Of a stretch of 64,000 bases of DNA, positions 17,418 to 25,956 are shown in pieces. The notes below the pieces were generated by a model that was given only the letters and a program-made list of their open reading frames with translations, had not been told where the DNA came from and searched no databases. The stretch's first letter is position 1. Each line of letters opens with the position of its first letter. Source of the DNA: JBLHZY01 sp047631555 (lineage in GTDB: Bacteria > Pseudomonadota > Alphaproteobacteria > Rhodobacterales > Rhodobacteraceae); contig JBLHZY010000001.1 in assembly GCA_047631555.1 (NCBI GenBank), forward strand, positions 744,001 through 808,000. The letters are read 5' to 3'. A program made the position numbers and the translations under genes.

Positions 17418-18866
17418 ATGCCAAACGATAAGAGAATGACAACAACCGCCGGCGCACCCATCGCCGACAATCAAAACTCAATCACCGCCGGCGCGCGCGG
17501 GCCAGTTTTGCTGCAAGACTATGAATTGATTGAAAAACTCGCCCACCAAAACCGCGAGCGCATCCCCGAGCGGGTCGTGCATGCCAAGGGCTGGGGCGCG
17601 CAAGGCACGTTTACCGTCACCAACGATATCAGCCAGTATTGCTGCGCGGATATCTTCTCAAAGGTCGGCCAAACCTGCGATATTCTCAGCCGCTGGTCGA
17701 CCGTCGCAGGCGAGCTTGGCGCCGCAGATGCCGAGCGCGACGTGCGCGGCTTTTCGGTGAAATTCTATACCGAAGAGGGCAATTGGGACGTGGTCGGCAA
17801 CAACACGCCCGTCTTTTTCGTACGCGACGCGATCAAATTCCCCGATTTCATCCGCACCCAAAAGCGCCACCCAAAGAGCAACATGCGCTCGCCCGAAGCG
17901 ATGTTTGATTTCTGGGCCGCGCAGCCCGAATGCATCCATCAGGTGACGATTCTGATGTCGGATCGCGGCATTCCGGTGAACCCGATGCATATGCACGGCT
18001 ACGGCAGCCACACCTATTCGATGTGGAATGCCAAGGGCGAGCGGCACTGGGTTAAGTTCCATTTCCGCAACCAGCAGGGCATAAAAAACTACACCAATGA
18101 CGAGGCCGAAGCCCTGATCGGCAAGAACCGCGAGAGCTATCAAGAGGATCTGTTTGGCGCGATTGAAGCGGGCGATTTCCCTCGCTGGGAGCTCAACATC
18201 CAAGTGATGCCCGAAGAAGCGGCTCTGAGCGCGCCGTTTAACCCATTTGATCTGACCAAAGTTTGGCCACATGCGGATTATCCGCTGATCCCGGTTGGCA
18301 TGTTGGAATTCAATCGCAATCCCGACAACTACTTCCAAATGATTGAAAACGCGGCCTTTAGCCCCTCAAATCGGGTGCCCGGCATCGGCTTTTCGCCCGA
18401 TAAAATGCTGCAAGCGCGGGTGTTCTCCTATGCGGATGCGCATCGTCATCGCCTTGGCACCCATTACGAGGCCCTGCCCGCCAATGCGCCGAAAAACCCG
18501 GTCTATTCCTATCACAAAGACGGCGAGATGAACTTTATGGGCGCGCGCACCGGCCATATTGATGCCTATTACGAGCCCAACCAATACGGGCAGTCCGCCA
18601 AGCCAGACGCCAGCGTGATCGAGCCGCCTTTGCGGATTGACGGCGATGCGGATCGCTATGCTCAGCCCGAAACGGACGCGGATTATCTTCAGCCGCGCGC
18701 GCTTTACGCCGAGGTTTTGAACGACGAAGAGCGCGCCCGCCTGCATCAAAACATGGCCGCTGCCTTTGGCCTTTGCTCAAGCGCAGTCAAAGAACGCTGG
18801 CTCGCTGTTTTGGAAAAAGTGCACCCGGATTATGCAGCGGGCGTTCGCGCGGCAGATGCAGGCTAA
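17418..18866 (+). CDS. katA: Monofunctional heme catalase KatA
   Basis: A 482-residue small-subunit catalase that splits hydrogen peroxide into water and oxygen. The active-site histidine is in PERVVHAKGWGAQG, the conserved asparagine region in GNNTPVFFVRDAIKFPDFIRTQKR, and the proximal heme tyrosine in RVFSYADAHRHRLG. The start at 17418 (MPNDKRMTTTAGAP) follows TTGGAGGGCCCC; an in-frame extension to 17334 would eat the promoter region. It is divergent from oxyR and should be induced by peroxide. Confidence 0.96.
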   Translation: MPNDKRMTTTAGAPIADNQNSITAGARGPVLLQDYELIEKLAHQNRERIPERVVHAKGWGAQGTFTVTNDISQYCCADIFSKVGQTCDILSRWSTVAGELGAADAERDVRGFSVKFYTEEGNWDVVGNNTPVFFVRDAIKFPDFIRTQKRHPKSNMRSPEAMFDFWAAQPECIHQVTILMSDRGIPVNPMHMHGYGSHTYSMWNAKGERHWVKFHFRNQQGIKNYTNDEAEALIGKNRESYQEDLFGAIEAGDFPRWELNIQVMPEEAALSAPFNPFDLTKVWPHADYPLIPVGMLEFNRNPDNYFQMIENAAFSPSNRVPGIGFSPDKMLQARVFSYADAHRHRLGTHYEALPANAPKNPVYSYHKDGEMNFMGARTGHIDAYYEPNQYGQSAKPDASVIEPPLRIDGDADRYAQPETDADYLQPRALYAEVLNDEERARLHQNMAAAFGLCSSAVKERWLAVLEKVHPDYAAGVRAADAG

Positions 18867-18889
18867 TCCCTTGCGATAAAGCAATAAAA

Positions 18890-18919
18890 AAGGGCGCAAC
18901 CAGCAATGACTGCGCCCTT
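18890..18919. terminator. Bidirectional terminator after katA
   Basis: AAGGGCGCA pairs with TGCGCCCTT around a 12-base loop, with an A-run before the stem giving a T-run on the minus strand. It separates katA from the convergent DUF6456 locus. Confidence 0.85.
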
Positions 18920-18942
18920 TGAATGATCGGCATCGCGCCCAC

Positions 18943-19416
18943 TCAGCCGATCAAATGACTTCCCCCATGCAGCTCGTAATGCCGCTTGAGACGCTGCAAA
19001 GAGATGCGCAGAACGATCTTGCCAGAGCGCGCCGACCAGCCCATCCGCTTTTCCGCCGCCTCCATCCCTTCCAGAAAACAGCAGCAGCGCAACGCCACAT
19101 CGCCAAGCCCCGGCCCAAGATCAGCCAGCGCTTTTGCCACCCGATCGCGCGCATCCGCAGGGCCGCGCGGCGCATCCTTAGAAACGCTGACGCCATCTGT
19201 TCCGCCGGTTAGAAAATGATCCCAGTTCTGCGCAACATTCGGCCCCATCTGCGCAAGTTCGAAATCTTCGCGCAACCGCTCGGCAGCCGCGACAAGATCA
19301 GGGCTCAAAAACGGTGTGCCATCGCGATCGCGGCGGCGCGACAAGGTTTGAACCGAGCTTTCGGCCACATTATAGCGCACGCGTTTTGGCTTCTCGCCCG
19401 CAGGTTCGCTGCCCAT
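18943..19416 (-). CDS. DUF6456 domain protein (C-terminal half of a split locus)
   Basis: A 157-residue reading from the ATG at 19416. It contains the DUF6456 core RVRYNVAESSVQTLSRRRDRDGTPFLSPDLVAAAERLREDFELAQMGPNVAQNWDHFL and a C-terminal GLGDVALRCCCFLEGMEAAEKRMGWSARSGKIVLRISL-type end, given here by its position (residues about 12-70 and 105-140). It is in the same frame as the upstream gene, separated by a TAG and four sense codons. An AGGACGAGG string just upstream of the ATG could allow reinitiation. In related organisms I believe the two halves form one regulator of about 380 residues. Function unknown. Confidence 0.7.
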   Translation of the reverse strand: MGSEPAGEKPKRVRYNVAESSVQTLSRRRDRDGTPFLSPDLVAAAERLREDFELAQMGPNVAQNWDHFLTGGTDGVSVSKDAPRGPADARDRVAKALADLGPGLGDVALRCCCFLEGMEAAEKRMGWSARSGKIVLRISLQRLKRHYELHGGSHLIG

Positions 19417-19428
19417 ATCGGCCTCGTC

Positions 19429-20067
19429 CTAAGCGCCCTCGAAATGCGCAGGCGCTTCGCCAAAACCAGCCCGCGCGCTTTCGCCAGCGGCCAGCAATTT
19501 GCGCAAAGCCGTGCGCCCGGCCGCCGTAATATGATAGCGCGTGATCCGCCCCTGCGGCCCACAGGCGATCCATTCCTTAAGCGCCATCGCTTGCGCAATC
19601 GAGCGCTCTAAAACGGCCGTGCGTGTTGTTCGCCCATCGGGCAAATCGCGCACAACAACGGCTTTATCCATATCTTTGGCCACGGCCAAACAAGCACCAG
19701 GTTCGCTTAGGCGGCGCAAAATGCGGCGCGCCTCGCGGTCAATAGTCGCCTGATCGGGCGTATCGTTTGAAGGGGACGTCTGATCTTTCATGGAAAGGGT
19801 ATCCTCGCTCAATTGTCCTGCGGGTGCAGAAAGGTCTTTGCGATTGATACGGCCCAGGCGGTTGAGCGCTTCATCGACGAGCGGATCGTCGCGGCGCGCT
19901 TCAACCTTGTGCACTTGGCGCATGATGGTCGAGGCGTGACAGCCCGCCTCGCGCGCCAAAGCGCGGATCGAGCAGCCCATTTCAGTATGCACCAGGTAAT
20001 TCTTGGCTTCGAGTGGCACCCAGTTTGGCAGACGAGGTGCAGAGCGGTGTTCATATCCAGCATTCAT
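19429..20067 (-). CDS. Helix-turn-helix protein, N-terminal half of the DUF6456 locus
   Basis: A 212-residue protein starting at 20067 (MNAGYEHRSAPRLPNW), with a helix-turn-helix-like segment (MGCSIRALAREAGCHASTIMRQVHKVE) and a winged-helix-like C-terminal half (LKEWIACGPQGRITRYHITAAGRTAL). It ends at a TAG at 19429-19431; the same frame continues into the DUF6456 half. TGGGGGA lies upstream of the chosen start. Whether this is a true two-gene layout, a recent nonsense mutation or a read-through case cannot be settled from sequence alone. It is divergent from the DUF6477 gene, with an AT-rich 280-base gap between. Confidence 0.7.
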   Translation of the reverse strand: MNAGYEHRSAPRLPNWVPLEAKNYLVHTEMGCSIRALAREAGCHASTIMRQVHKVEARRDDPLVDEALNRLGRINRKDLSAPAGQLSEDTLSMKDQTSPSNDTPDQATIDREARRILRRLSEPGACLAVAKDMDKAVVVRDLPDGRTTRTAVLERSIAQAMALKEWIACGPQGRITRYHITAAGRTALRKLLAAGESARAGFGEAPAHFEGA

Positions 20068-20347
20068 TGATTTTCCCCCAATGATCTTCGAGCGGCTTGC
20101 GCCGCAGTCCAGCATTTCGGCTCACCCTCTGCATGTCGTGATGCATGCTTATGGCAGTAGAGGTTTGCCAGAGCCAATAACAACCTAAGGTTGCATTTAT
20201 TACCTGAGCGTTAATATCTATCGCGATCTCTATGATTGTTTATACTTTATAAACATTACAGTAAGGGATCGAACGTCCCAAAACGCGGATACGCAACACC
20301 CGTTTAGGTTGTGCAACGGTGGTTTCAGCAACTAGGAGGACCACCCA

Positions 20348-20641
20348 ATGAAAGACGTCGCAACCCTGCTCGCATCCCTTCGCCGCCCCCGCCTTTTGAT
20401 CCGGGCCGCCCGCTTTGGCTTGGATGAATATGATCGCTCACGTGATCTCAAACGCTTGATCAGCGCGGTCAGCCCGCCCTCGCCCGCAAAGGCCGTTTCG
20501 CGGCTCATGGATGAGGAAGCGCGCCTTGAAGAAACGCGTCAAACCGGCGATGCGAGCTACTCGGTTTCACGCCATGTTGAGATCCTGATCGCCATCATGG
20601 GCGAGGCGCGCCTTTTGCCGCAAAAAGAGGTGGCCGCCTAG
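20348..20641 (+). CDS. DUF6477 family protein
   Basis: A 97-residue protein (MKDVATLLASLRRPRLLIRAARFGLDEYDRSRDLKRL near the N-terminus) that I recognise as DUF6477, a short Rhodobacterales family with no known function. AGGAGGA stands a few bases upstream. It is helical and rich in Arg and Glu, with no membrane segment. It faces away from the HTH/DUF6456 locus, which may regulate it, and is followed by a strong terminator. The long AT-rich leader (20116-20347) suggests an elaborate promoter region. Confidence 0.75.
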   Translation: MKDVATLLASLRRPRLLIRAARFGLDEYDRSRDLKRLISAVSPPSPAKAVSRLMDEEARLEETRQTGDASYSVSRHVEILIAIMGEARLLPQKEVAA

Positions 20642-20662
20642 GCCAAAGAGACAACAAAAAAA

Positions 20663-20687
20663 CGGCGCCCAGATCATCCGGGCGCCG
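20663..20687. terminator. Bidirectional terminator between DUF6477 gene and mttB-like gene
   Basis: CGGCGCCC pairs with GGGCGCCG around a nine-base loop; an A-run precedes the stem, giving a seven-T run on the minus strand, and T-rich sequence follows on the plus strand. Confidence 0.88.
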
Positions 20688-20730
20688 CTTTGTATTTTGA
20701 CGATAATTTTGCGATTATGTCGCGCGTTTA

Positions 20731-22269
20731 TCAGCCGATCTCATCGGGCATTTCGCCTTTGCGCCGCGCTATATACTCATCAAGCCCGTCCTTGATCCCT
20801 TGATCCAAAGCAGGCGCTTGGAAGCCCGCCAAAAGCTTTGCAACCCGATCAGTGGCAAGCATCTGCGTGTCGCGCGCTCCCTCTTCTTCCCAAGTCTCAA
20901 ATGGTTTGTAATCAAACACTTCCGAGCGCCAAAAGGCCGACTTATAGTTTGATTGCGTATGTTCGCAGCCAAGGAAATGCCCGCCGGGCCCGACCTCGCG
21001 CAGCGCATCCATCGCTTGAGCATTCTCGGACATATCAATCCCAGAGGCGAGCTTTTGCAGCGCCCCAAGTTGATCCGCATCCATCACAAATTTCTCATAA
21101 GAGCTGACCAAGCCGCCCTCGAGCCAGCCGCAGGCATGGAGCATGAAATTAACGCCGGAAAACAGCGCCGTATTCAGCGTATTCGCGGTCTCATAGGCGG
21201 CCTGCGCATCGGGCAGTTTTGAGCCATTGAACGAGCCGCCCGAGCGATACGGAAGGTTCAGGCGGCGGGCCAATTGCCCGGCCCCATAAGTGATCTGGCT
21301 CGCCTCAGGCGTCCCGAAGGTCGGCGCGCCGGAATTCATGTCGATCGAGGTCACAAAAGCGCCGAAAATCACCGGTGCGCCTTTGCGGATCAGCTGGCTA
21401 TAGGCAACCCCCGCCATCACTTCGGCCAAGACTTGGCCCAAAGTTCCCGCAACCGTCACCGGCGCCATCGCCCCGCCAACAATAAACGGCGAGATAATGC
21501 AGGCCTGCCCGGCCTTGGCATAGACCTCAAGCGCCCCCATCATGGTCGCGTCAAAACTTAACGGGGAGTTAATGTTAATCAGGCTCGTCATGACCGTATT
21601 TTGATCGACAAACGACTCACCAAAGAGAATTTTGCACATCTCAACACTGTCCGTCGCGCGGCTTGGATCGGTCACAGAGCCCATAAACGGCTTATCGCTG
21701 AGCTCCATATGCGCGAGCACCATGTCCAAATGGCGCTTGTTCACCGCCACATCCGTCGGTTCGCACAGCGTCCCGCCGGAATGGTGCACATGTTTGGACA
21801 TATAGCCGAGCTTCACAAAATTGCGGAAATCCTCAATCGTGGCATAGCGCCGCCCGCCGGAGGCATCGCGCACGAATGGTGGGCCATAAACCGGCGCCAA
21901 AACAAGACTGCGCCCGCCAATCTCAACATTGCGCTCAGAATTGCGCGCGTGCTGAGTGATCGAGCTGGGGGCCGTTGCGCATAGTTTTCGCGCCAATCCG
22001 CGCGGAATATGAACCCGATCGCCGCGCACATCCGCCCCCGCTTCGCGCCAGCGCGTCAAAGCCGCAGGGTTTTCGCTAAAGGTAACGCCGATTTCTTCGA
22101 GAATCGTCTCGGCATTGGCCTCGATGATCTCAATCGCCTCGGATGAAAGCATATCCACATTGGGCACTTGGCGCTGAATATAGGGCGCGGCCTCGATGCG
22201 CATGATGCTGCGTTCGGCCCGTCGCGCCGCCCCGCCGCCCGAACGGCCCCGCCGAATTGTCTCAACCAT
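20731..22269 (-). CDS. MttB-superfamily methyltransferase without pyrrolysine
   Basis: A 512-residue protein of the trimethylamine methyltransferase (MttB) superfamily. The start at 22269 (MVETIRRGRSGGGAARR) has AGGA upstream; the frame is open further to 22470 but that part lies against the guaA promoter. Family segments include DMLSSEAIEIIEANAETILEEIG, YGPPFVRD, and HACGWLEGGLVSSYEKFVMDADQL. There is no in-frame amber codon, so it is a non-pyrrolysine member; characterised ones such as MtgB demethylate glycine betaine and pass the methyl to a corrinoid protein. No corrinoid protein gene is adjacent, so substrate and partner are unknown. Confidence 0.88.
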   Translation of the reverse strand: MVETIRRGRSGGGAARRAERSIMRIEAAPYIQRQVPNVDMLSSEAIEIIEANAETILEEIGVTFSENPAALTRWREAGADVRGDRVHIPRGLARKLCATAPSSITQHARNSERNVEIGGRSLVLAPVYGPPFVRDASGGRRYATIEDFRNFVKLGYMSKHVHHSGGTLCEPTDVAVNKRHLDMVLAHMELSDKPFMGSVTDPSRATDSVEMCKILFGESFVDQNTVMTSLININSPLSFDATMMGALEVYAKAGQACIISPFIVGGAMAPVTVAGTLGQVLAEVMAGVAYSQLIRKGAPVIFGAFVTSIDMNSGAPTFGTPEASQITYGAGQLARRLNLPYRSGGSFNGSKLPDAQAAYETANTLNTALFSGVNFMLHACGWLEGGLVSSYEKFVMDADQLGALQKLASGIDMSENAQAMDALREVGPGGHFLGCEHTQSNYKSAFWRSEVFDYKPFETWEEEGARDTQMLATDRVAKLLAGFQAPALDQGIKDGLDEYIARRKGEMPDEIG

Positions 22270-22457
22270 AGTGATTCCTCGCCTGCCGCTTTTCTCCATT
22301 CTTACGCAGCCAAGCCTGCGCAATTTGCAGCGTTTCCGGCGCATCGCTCCAAAAAGGCGACATCCCGTCAGCCCAAAGCGCAAAACCCGCCCCCAAAGCC
22401 GCAGAATCCGCGCCGCCTCCCCTTGCGCCAAATCCGCGCGCGCCCTATTGCATTGCC

Positions 22458-24020
22458 ATGAGCAAAACATCCCATGACCGCCTTCTTATTATCGACTTTG
22501 GTAGCCAGGTTACGCAGCTGATTGCGCGTCGCCTGCGCGAGCTGAACGTCTATTGCGAAATTCACCCCTTCCAAAACGTCACGGACGCGTTTTTGGCCGA
22601 ATTCGCGCCAAAAGCAGTGATCCTCTCGGGCGGCCCTGCCTCGGTTCTGGATGAAAAATCGCCGCGCCCACCAGCGAGCGTTTTCACCATCGGCGTGCCG
22701 ATCTTGGGCATCTGTTATGGCCAGCAAGTGATGATGCATATGCTCGGCGGTAAGGTTGAGCGCGGCCACGGAACGGCCGAATTCGGGCGCGCCTATGTAA
22801 CCCCCGAGGAGGCCCGCGTTGATCTGTTGCACGGCTGGTTTATTGAGGGCAAAGAACAGGTCTGGATGAGCCACGGCGATCATGTTTCGGCAATTGCGCC
22901 GGGCTTTGAGGTTTTTGGAACCTCGCCCAATGCGCCCTTTGCCATCACCGCCGATCCTGCGCGCAATTTCTACGCCGTGCAATTTCACCCCGAGGTCCAT
23001 CACACGCCAAATGGCGCGACGCTTTATGAAAATTTCGTCCGCAAGGCGGGTTTTTCCGGCGACTGGACAATGGAAGCCTACCGCGAACAAGCCATTGCGG
23101 CGATCCGCGCGCAGGTTGGTGACAAACAGGTTATTTGCGGCCTTTCCGGCGGAGTTGATAGCTCTGTCACGGCGATTTTGCTGCATGAGGCGATTGGCGA
23201 TCAGCTCACTTGTGTGTTTGTCGATCACGGGCTGTTGCGGCTGAATGAATCCGCTGAAGTCGTCAAGATGTTCCGCGAAAGCTACAACCTCAATCTGATC
23301 CATGCAGACGAGAGCGAGCTGTTCTTGGGCAAGCTTGAGGGCGTCTCTGACCCTGAAACCAAGCGCAAAATCATCGGCGGGCTCTTCATTGATGTGTTCC
23401 AGAAATACGCCAATGATATTGAAGGCGCCGAGTTCCTTGCCCAAGGCACGCTCTACCCGGATGTAATTGAATCCGTTAGCTTTTCTGGCGGCCCCTCGGT
23501 TACGATCAAATCCCATCACAACGTTGGCGGCCTGCCCGAAAAGATGGGTCTCAAGCTGGTCGAACCGCTGCGAGAATTGTTCAAAGACGAAGTGCGCGCG
23601 CTTGGCCATGAGCTTGGCTTGCCGGCCTCTTTCATCGGGCGCCATCCGTTCCCTGGCCCCGGCCTTGCGATCCGTTGCCCCGGCGAGATTACCCGCGAAA
23701 AGCTGGAAATCCTGCGCAAAGCCGATGCGGTTTACATCGATCAAATCCGCAAACACGGGCTTTATGATGAGATCTGGCAAGCTTTCGTTGCGATCCTGCC
23801 GGTGCGCACTGTTGGCGTGATGGGCGACGGGCGTACATATGATTTCGCCTGCGCTTTACGGGCGGTCACCTCCGTTGATGGGATGACGGCCGATTATTAC
23901 CCCTTCACCCATGAATTCCTTGGCGAAACCGCGACGCGGATCATCAACGAGGTCCAAGGGATCAACCGCGTCACCTATGATATCACCTCAAAACCGCCCG
24001 GCACAATTGAATGGGAATAG
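22458..24020 (+). CDS. guaA: GMP synthase (glutamine-hydrolysing)
   Basis: A 520-residue two-domain enzyme converting XMP to GMP with glutamine and ATP. The class-I amidotransferase domain has the cysteine nucleophile in GICYGQQVMMHMLGG; the ATP-pyrophosphatase P-loop is GLSGGVDSSVTAILL; the C-terminal dimerisation domain ends KPPGTIEWE. It is complete. A transposon has inserted two bases after its stop, and the target duplication at the insertion point includes the guaA stop codon, so the coding sequence survived while the natural downstream region was displaced by 4.2 kb. Confidence 0.97.
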   Translation: MSKTSHDRLLIIDFGSQVTQLIARRLRELNVYCEIHPFQNVTDAFLAEFAPKAVILSGGPASVLDEKSPRPPASVFTIGVPILGICYGQQVMMHMLGGKVERGHGTAEFGRAYVTPEEARVDLLHGWFIEGKEQVWMSHGDHVSAIAPGFEVFGTSPNAPFAITADPARNFYAVQFHPEVHHTPNGATLYENFVRKAGFSGDWTMEAYREQAIAAIRAQVGDKQVICGLSGGVDSSVTAILLHEAIGDQLTCVFVDHGLLRLNESAEVVKMFRESYNLNLIHADESELFLGKLEGVSDPETKRKIIGGLFIDVFQKYANDIEGAEFLAQGTLYPDVIESVSFSGGPSVTIKSHHNVGGLPEKMGLKLVEPLRELFKDEVRALGHELGLPASFIGRHPFPGPGLAIRCPGEITREKLEILRKADAVYIDQIRKHGLYDEIWQAFVAILPVRTVGVMGDGRTYDFACALRAVTSVDGMTADYYPFTHEFLGETATRIINEVQGINRVTYDITSKPPGTIEWE

Positions 24021-24022
24021 GC
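24015..24022. repeat. Left copy of the 8-bp target-site duplication
   Basis: GAATAGGC directly abuts the left inverted repeat and recurs directly after the right inverted repeat at 28202-28209. An 8-bp duplication is typical of IS1-family transposition. It contains the guaA TAG. Confidence 0.93.
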
Positions 24023-24043
24023 GGTAGTGGGTCACTTTGAAAT
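24023..24043 (+). repeat. Left terminal inverted repeat (IRL)
   Basis: Begins GGTAGTGGGTCACTTTGAAA and pairs over 21 bp without mismatch with 28181-28201. The GG start matches IS1-family ends. Confidence 0.93.
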
Positions 24044-24096
24044 GTCAGCAGGATCGACAAGTTGCAAGGCTACGCGCGAGGCACTATCTTAGAGTT

Positions 24097-24312
24097 ATGA
24101 CAGATAAACCTAAAAGACCCCGTGACGCCAACCAGCTTGCCAAGTTCATTGTGGACATGGCCACTGGTGACGAGCCTGAGCACGAGCCTGATACGTCAGG
24201 GCAACGCAAGGGTGGATTGAAAGGTGGTGAGGGGAGAGCCGCTTCCCTCACGCCCCAGCAGAGAGAAGAAATGGCTCGCTTGGCTGCTGAGGCAAGATGG
24301 AAGAAAGGCTAG
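24097..24312 (+). CDS. 71-residue basic passenger protein
   Basis: Starting at 24097 (MTDKPKRPRDANQLAKFIVDM) the protein ends KGGLKGGEGRAASLTPQQRE...AEARWKKG. The KGG-x-KGG plus ARWKK tail is a motif I have seen in many small proteins of plasmids and mobile elements, thought to bind nucleic acid, but no function is established. It is the first gene inside the left end. No strong ribosome site is visible. Its last four bases overlap the convergent 156-residue gene. Confidence 0.6.
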   Translation: MTDKPKRPRDANQLAKFIVDMATGDEPEHEPDTSGQRKGGLKGGEGRAASLTPQQREEMARLAAEARWKKG

Positions 24313-24779
24313 GCCGCGTCCGATAGTGAGAGCTTACGCTCTTCAATATCGTCTCTAAAATCAAACAACATTTGTAGCGGTTTTTGATCTTCATTAAACC
24401 CGTTGTAAGCCTCCACGTCAGTATTTAGCTGAACACAATCACCCACAATTTGCTCACGCCGCTGAATGAATGCCTTTTGCATGTGTTCTCGCGGAGCGTC
24501 TCTCATCATCGCCCAAAAGGTGTATTGAACCCCGCCTTTGTTCACCCGAACCGCATGGTTAACTCGGAATTTTCGACCATCCTTATCAATTGCGTACTCT
24601 TCACGTAGAGCCTTCGACATGTCAGAAGCCAACTTATCAAGTGGGTCTACTTCGGGCAAATCAATCATGCCCTTTGATACTCCCCAGGCAACAGCCTCTC
24701 TAGCCGTTGCAGGTACGGAGCCATTCTCCGCTTCATACATATGCCAAATGCTTTGCATTTGTTCGTTGTAATTAGCCAT
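24309..24779 (-). CDS. 156-residue unknown passenger protein
   Basis: Third gene of a minus-strand operon behind the HigBA-like pair, ten bases after the antitoxin stop, with AAGGAGAT upstream of the ATG. The protein is acidic and helical, with no membrane segment and no motif I recognise (MANYNEQMQSIWHMYEAENG at the N-terminus). Close coupling to a toxin-antitoxin pair suggests a joint role in element maintenance, but that is inference only. Confidence 0.65.
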   Translation of the reverse strand: MANYNEQMQSIWHMYEAENGSVPATAREAVAWGVSKGMIDLPEVDPLDKLASDMSKALREEYAIDKDGRKFRVNHAVRVNKGGVQYTFWAMMRDAPREHMQKAFIQRREQIVGDCVQLNTDVEAYNGFNEDQKPLQMLFDFRDDIEERKLSLSDAA

Positions 24780-24789
24780 CTCGATCTCC

Positions 24790-25944
24790 TTACAGACTCA
24801 CGGGTGCAGGCTCACCCCAACCATCAATAGTCACCGCGCCGTTCAAAAAATTCCTAATCTTAACTTTGTGCTTTGCCAGCCAACCGTACTTATTAACGCT
24901 GTACTGTTGATGCATCTTGAATTGCAGTTGACCGACGACAATCCCCGGATGGCGCTGCAATCTTCTCGCCAAGCCGAGAGTATCTTTCTCTGACATGTAG
25001 GGATACTTGCGAATAACAAAGGAATCTAAAGCGTCCTGATCGGCGCAAAATTGTGAAGCTGCTACGTTCGCCAATAACTCTTCTTGCGGTAAGCCTTCTG
25101 TATCGGGCTTTAAGTCAACGTCAACCATGTCAGGCGATAATTGGTCAGATTGCCCATCCTTGTTGAGCAGGTGTTCAATTTCGTGTCGCAGTACAAACCA
25201 AAAATTATCAATCCGGTCATGTCGGCATGTCATGCCAATAACCGGAGATTGAGCATCAAGCCAAAAACAAACACCGTCGATCTCTGCCTTTGGTAGTGTC
25301 TCGACAATTGTAAATCGAACACCACATTCAGCTAAGAGCCTAGGAACATGACGTATTTCTTCTGGGTCAGTCATGAAGCGTTCAAGATCATTTACCGCTT
25401 GTTTTAATTTCTGTTCCGAATATTTCGGAACTACTATTTCAGCGGCAATTTGCCGGACACGATAAAGCCAAGCCCATTGAAGCTCGGTTGTTTGAGAATA
25501 GTCACCAGACTTCCTTGCATTATGCGCCAACCCCGGAACCTGATCTAAGGAGTTCGTGCCAAAGAAACGCATTATTTGCGCCTCTAGCATCGAAACATCA
25601 CTGGTCTCTTCAAACCAATTTCTCTTGATCATTTCACGGATAGGATACTTTGATTGCAAGAATGCTCTGCGCTCGATTGCGGGGTCAGCAGCCTTTGCCG
25701 TTGAAAGCTCATACGCCTTTTGAAGATTTAAGAAATAGCTAGCAGACAGCCCAAACGCCTTGGAAAGCGATTGCGCCATATCTGGGCTTATGCCGCGTTT
25801 GCCAGACATGATTGGATTGATCGCTTGCTCCTTCACTCCAAGAATGTAGGCTAGATCGCGCTGCGCCCATCCACGGGCTTCTATCTCGTCTCTGATGAAC
25901 TCACCGGGATGAGGGACATCAGACATTAACTCTGCAATACTCAC
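24790..25944 (-). CDS. HigA-type antitoxin fused to an ImmA/IrrE-like metallopeptidase
   Basis: A 384-residue protein starting at a GTG at 25944 with a strong AAGGAGG site. Residues about 12-75 form a HigA-type helix-turn-helix (PHPGEFIRDEIEARGWAQRDLAYILGVKEQAINPI). The C-terminal part carries the zinc-peptidase motif HEIEH at residues 254-258, as in ImmA/IrrE proteins. It follows a HigB-like toxin by 12 bases in the same direction, the usual toxin-first higBA order. The HTH should repress the operon and bind the toxin; the peptidase domain could allow regulated cleavage, as with ImmA and its repressor target. Confidence 0.85.
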   Translation of the reverse strand: MSIAELMSDVPHPGEFIRDEIEARGWAQRDLAYILGVKEQAINPIMSGKRGISPDMAQSLSKAFGLSASYFLNLQKAYELSTAKAADPAIERRAFLQSKYPIREMIKRNWFEETSDVSMLEAQIMRFFGTNSLDQVPGLAHNARKSGDYSQTTELQWAWLYRVRQIAAEIVVPKYSEQKLKQAVNDLERFMTDPEEIRHVPRLLAECGVRFTIVETLPKAEIDGVCFWLDAQSPVIGMTCRHDRIDNFWFVLRHEIEHLLNKDGQSDQLSPDMVDVDLKPDTEGLPQEELLANVAASQFCADQDALDSFVIRKYPYMSEKDTLGLARRLQRHPGIVVGQLQFKMHQQYSVNKYGWLAKHKVKIRNFLNGAVTIDGWGEPAPVSL

Positions 25945-25956
25945 TGACGTGCCTCC

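Noticed and set aside
20731..22269. Pyrrolysine-containing MttB
   Set aside because: The reading has no internal TAG and the family length is reached without one.
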